This document shows positions 12,161 to 12,730 of a DNA stretch of 12,730 nucleotides, one piece after another. The position numbers and the translations under genes were made by a program. The stretch is taken from NCBI GenBank assembly GCA_030641665.1, contig DAOWHA010000037.1, positions 1 through 12,730 of the forward strand, in the 5' to 3' direction. Every line of letters starts with the position of its first letter. Positions within the stretch are counted from its first letter, which is position 1. The notes beneath the pieces are model-generated. The model was given only the letters and a program-made list of their open reading frames with translations. It was not told the origin of the DNA and did not search any database. The stretch comes from JAGLTA01 sp023142625. GTDB taxonomy: Bacteria > Patescibacteriota > Patescibacteriia > JAACEG01.

Positions 12161-12730
12161 TTATTTTAATAAATTCGGATTTACCATATAATTTTTAGCT
12201 ATTTCCATGGAAATATATCCGTCTTTATATAACGCTATTAAATTTTGGTCCATAGTGAACATTCCTTCTTCCGCGTTAGTTTGGATAACAGTCCTAATCT
12301 GATTAACTTTATTTTCTCTAATTAAATTTCCTACTGCCGGCGTATTTATTAAAATTTCGCGCACCGCTATCCTGCCCTTTTTGATGGACGGAATTAATCT
12401 TTGCGATATTATTCCAGACAAAGTCGTTGATAATTGCAAACGAATCTGTTCTTGCTGATGCGCTGGAAAAATATCAATAATTCTATCAACGGTCTGATCT
12501 GCCGTATGCGTATGCAAGGTTGCTAAAACTAAATGTCCTGTTTCAGCCAAAGTAATGACTGACGCTATGGTTTCTAAATTTCTCATCTCGCCGACAACGA
12601 TAATATTCGGAACCAGCCTTAAAACATGCGTCAAACCACTTTCAAAAGCAACCATATCACCCTTAAGCGGGCGCTTAATAATTAAAGTTGTTTTTTAAGT
12701 AAAAACAAACTATATCGGCTCTTCCATTGT
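12161..12730 (-). pseudogene. pilT: pilT pseudogene (type IV pilus retraction ATPase), 5' end outside window
   Basis: PilT is the hexameric ATPase that retracts type IV pili. From the window edge the frame matches PilT without gaps: TMEEPI, stop, FVFT, stop, KTTLIIKRPLKGDMVAFES, then VGEMRNLETIASVITLAETGHLV (Walker B region), LHTHTADQTVDRIIDIFP (His box) and the C-terminal ISQRLIPSIKKGRIAVREILI. Stop codons TAG (12712-12710) and TAA (12697-12695) fall where PilT has PIE and a following polar residue. Canonical residues are also changed: EDPIE to EEPI-stop, NQRE to IKRP, DPD to VPN, and the last residue of GEMRD to N. The open 164 codons from the ATG at 12655 lack the Walker A half and cannot make a working motor alone. 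Sequencing error at a contig end is the alternative, but the several missense changes favour real decay. The upstream half lies beyond the window. Confidence 0.75.

Noticed and set aside
12161..12655. Intact short pilT gene starting at the ATG at 12655
   Set aside because: PilT similarity continues in the same frame upstream through two stop codons, so this ATG is an internal methionine (GDMVAFES) and the product would lack the Walker A half.
12695..12712. Stop-codon reassignment or readthrough explaining the TAG and TAA in pilT
   Set aside because: TAA and TAG end other genes in the window, and further canonical residues are altered nearby, so decay or sequence error is simpler.

Overview
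The window most resembles an AT-rich genome of the Candidate Phyla Radiation (Patescibacteria, Parcubacteria-like). This is inferred from the small, densely packed core genes, the many short membrane or low-complexity hypothetical proteins, and the character of GyrB, trigger factor, the UPF0173 hydrolase, the M50 protease, the 3D-domain protein and PilT. TAA, TAG and TGA all end genes here (TGA ends hpf, TAG ends the UPF0173 gene), so the standard bacterial code applies and the TGA-to-glycine code of some CPR lineages does not.

Minus-strand left half (positions 1-5100, read right to left). A secreted cysteine-rich protein (4429-4920) has a near-consensus promoter and an unusual leader. It is followed by a membrane-anchored acidic protein (3418-4356) and a terminator. 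A separate promoter then drives the gyrB-hpf operon, whose 3' UTR holds a 158-bp inverted-repeat element (E2) and a strong terminator. Another near-consensus promoter follows and drives a 68-residue coiled-coil protein, which ends at a bidirectional terminator. Beyond it lies a second copy of the repeat (E1), nested inside a further inverted repeat.

Plus-strand right half. A very AT-rich two-gene cassette (5343-6641) encodes a single-pass membrane protein and a HARE-HTH-like/PD-(D/E)XK nuclease-like protein. It lies directly upstream of a core cluster: trigger factor, a hypothetical with a possible clamp-binding tail, a UPF0173 metallo-beta-lactamase-fold hydrolase, a small membrane protein and a site-2 protease. 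A uronate-dehydrogenase-like SDR gene follows. Convergent with it is a membrane-anchored 3D-domain (cell-wall) protein.

Right end. The 3D gene's upstream DNA consists of a roughly 210-bp element with 26-bp terminal inverted repeats. Beyond it lie a terminator, a 30-bp GC-rich palindrome and the remains of pilT. The pilT reading frame matches PilT colinearly but is interrupted by two in-frame stops and has lost several canonical residues, so it looks like a decaying pseudogene.

Three patterns stand out. First, there are at least four kinds of dispersed inverted repeat in under 13 kb. Second, the core genes start without Shine-Dalgarno sequences while four accessory genes have clear ones. Third, a 23-bp sequence (22 of 23 identical) occurs in two separate promoter regions. 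The best candidates for something new are the membrane protein/nuclease cassette, the secreted Cys-rich protein with its leader, and the nested repeat elements.
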